Assembly (NCBI GenBank): GCA_928724745.1 | Contig: CAKMXJ010000020.1 | Span: 1-64,000 of the forward strand | DNA: 64,000 bases | Direction: 5' to 3' | Source: Anthracocystis setariae | Taxonomy: Eukaryota > Basidiomycota > Ustilaginomycetes > Ustilaginales > Ustilaginaceae | Shown here: in pieces, positions 63,812 to 64,000 of the stretch | Numbering within the stretch: position 1 is the stretch's first letter | Layout of the letters: each line of letters starts with the position of its first letter | Translations under genes and position numbers: made by a program | Notes under the pieces: generated by a model | What the model was told of the DNA's origin: nothing | Seen by the model: the letters and a program-made list of their open reading frames with translations, nothing else | The model's database searches: none

Positions 63812-64000
63812 TTTCTGCCCAGTGTACTACATAGATGGACGATTGAAAGCTGATTATATACTCGCGAAAAAGCAGACTGTCAACTTGATGTTAGTGATGA
63901 CCTGAAGTGGGAGAGCGCAACAAGCCAAAGCGAGTTGGTTGCACTTGCATGCTTCGCTCAGCTTTGCGCAATCCACTGTGTTACGCTATCGATAGGGTTG
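63812..64000. other. 3' flank of the carrier gene
   Basis: 189 bp of non-coding sequence to the window end; nothing recognised. Confidence 0.6.

Overview
The window looks like a subtelomere of a basidiomycete fungus, probably a smut-like Ustilaginomycotina species (inferred). Evidence: TTAGGG-type telomere repeats (CCCTAA on the + strand), long intronless metabolic genes at the right end, a chromodomain Ty3/gypsy element of fungal type, and Zn-cluster-like proteins. All CCCTAA tracts read the same way, so the telomere should lie to the left and the chromosome interior to the right. The first base coincides with the start of a repeat unit, which suggests a contig end.

Layout. 1-5520: about 2.3 copies of a non-coding 2.0-2.4 kb unit, closed by the longest CCCTAA tract. 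5521-11392 (module A): CCGAG/CTCGG-saturated DNA with a spliced Zn-cluster gene and a broken member (P1) of a large unrecognised protein family. 11393-17414 (module B): intact family member P2 with an OTU cysteine-protease domain. 17415-20290: an array of short pieces with common right ends, different left ends and CCCTAA remnants at the joins. 20291-24974 (module C): a small Zn-cluster gene and intact P3-OTU, in GTAC-rich DNA. 24974-27454: a 653-bp tandem array. 27843-36048: gypsy element E1, with identical LTRs and a CTATG target duplication. 36054-42800 (module D): a TET/JBP-like 2-oxoglutarate dioxygenase gene convergent with P4, which has C2H2 fingers and a decayed OTU. 42800-44893: more telomere-joined pieces. 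44895-55188: a nest of LTR elements around E2, which is full length with an open 1628-codon gag-pol and a CAACC duplication. 55189-64000: ordinary chromosome with a secreted GPI-type protein, a sugar transporter and a mitochondrial tricarboxylate carrier.

How it may work. The telomeric part is built from discrete modules whose right ends run into CCCTAA repeats, as if added one after another to a chromosome end. Three modules carry an OTU-family gene plus a possible epigenetic or DNA-binding partner (Zn-cluster or TET/JBP). Several modules are saturated with their own short DNA motif, inside genes as well as between them. E1 and E2 carry a related Zn-cluster gene, with its own TATA box and intron, on the strand opposite gag-pol. 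My leading hypothesis is a set of selfish telomere-associated elements that encode their own motif-recognising, silencing-escape factors. The module structure, the gene family and the motif bias can be read directly; the mechanism is inference.
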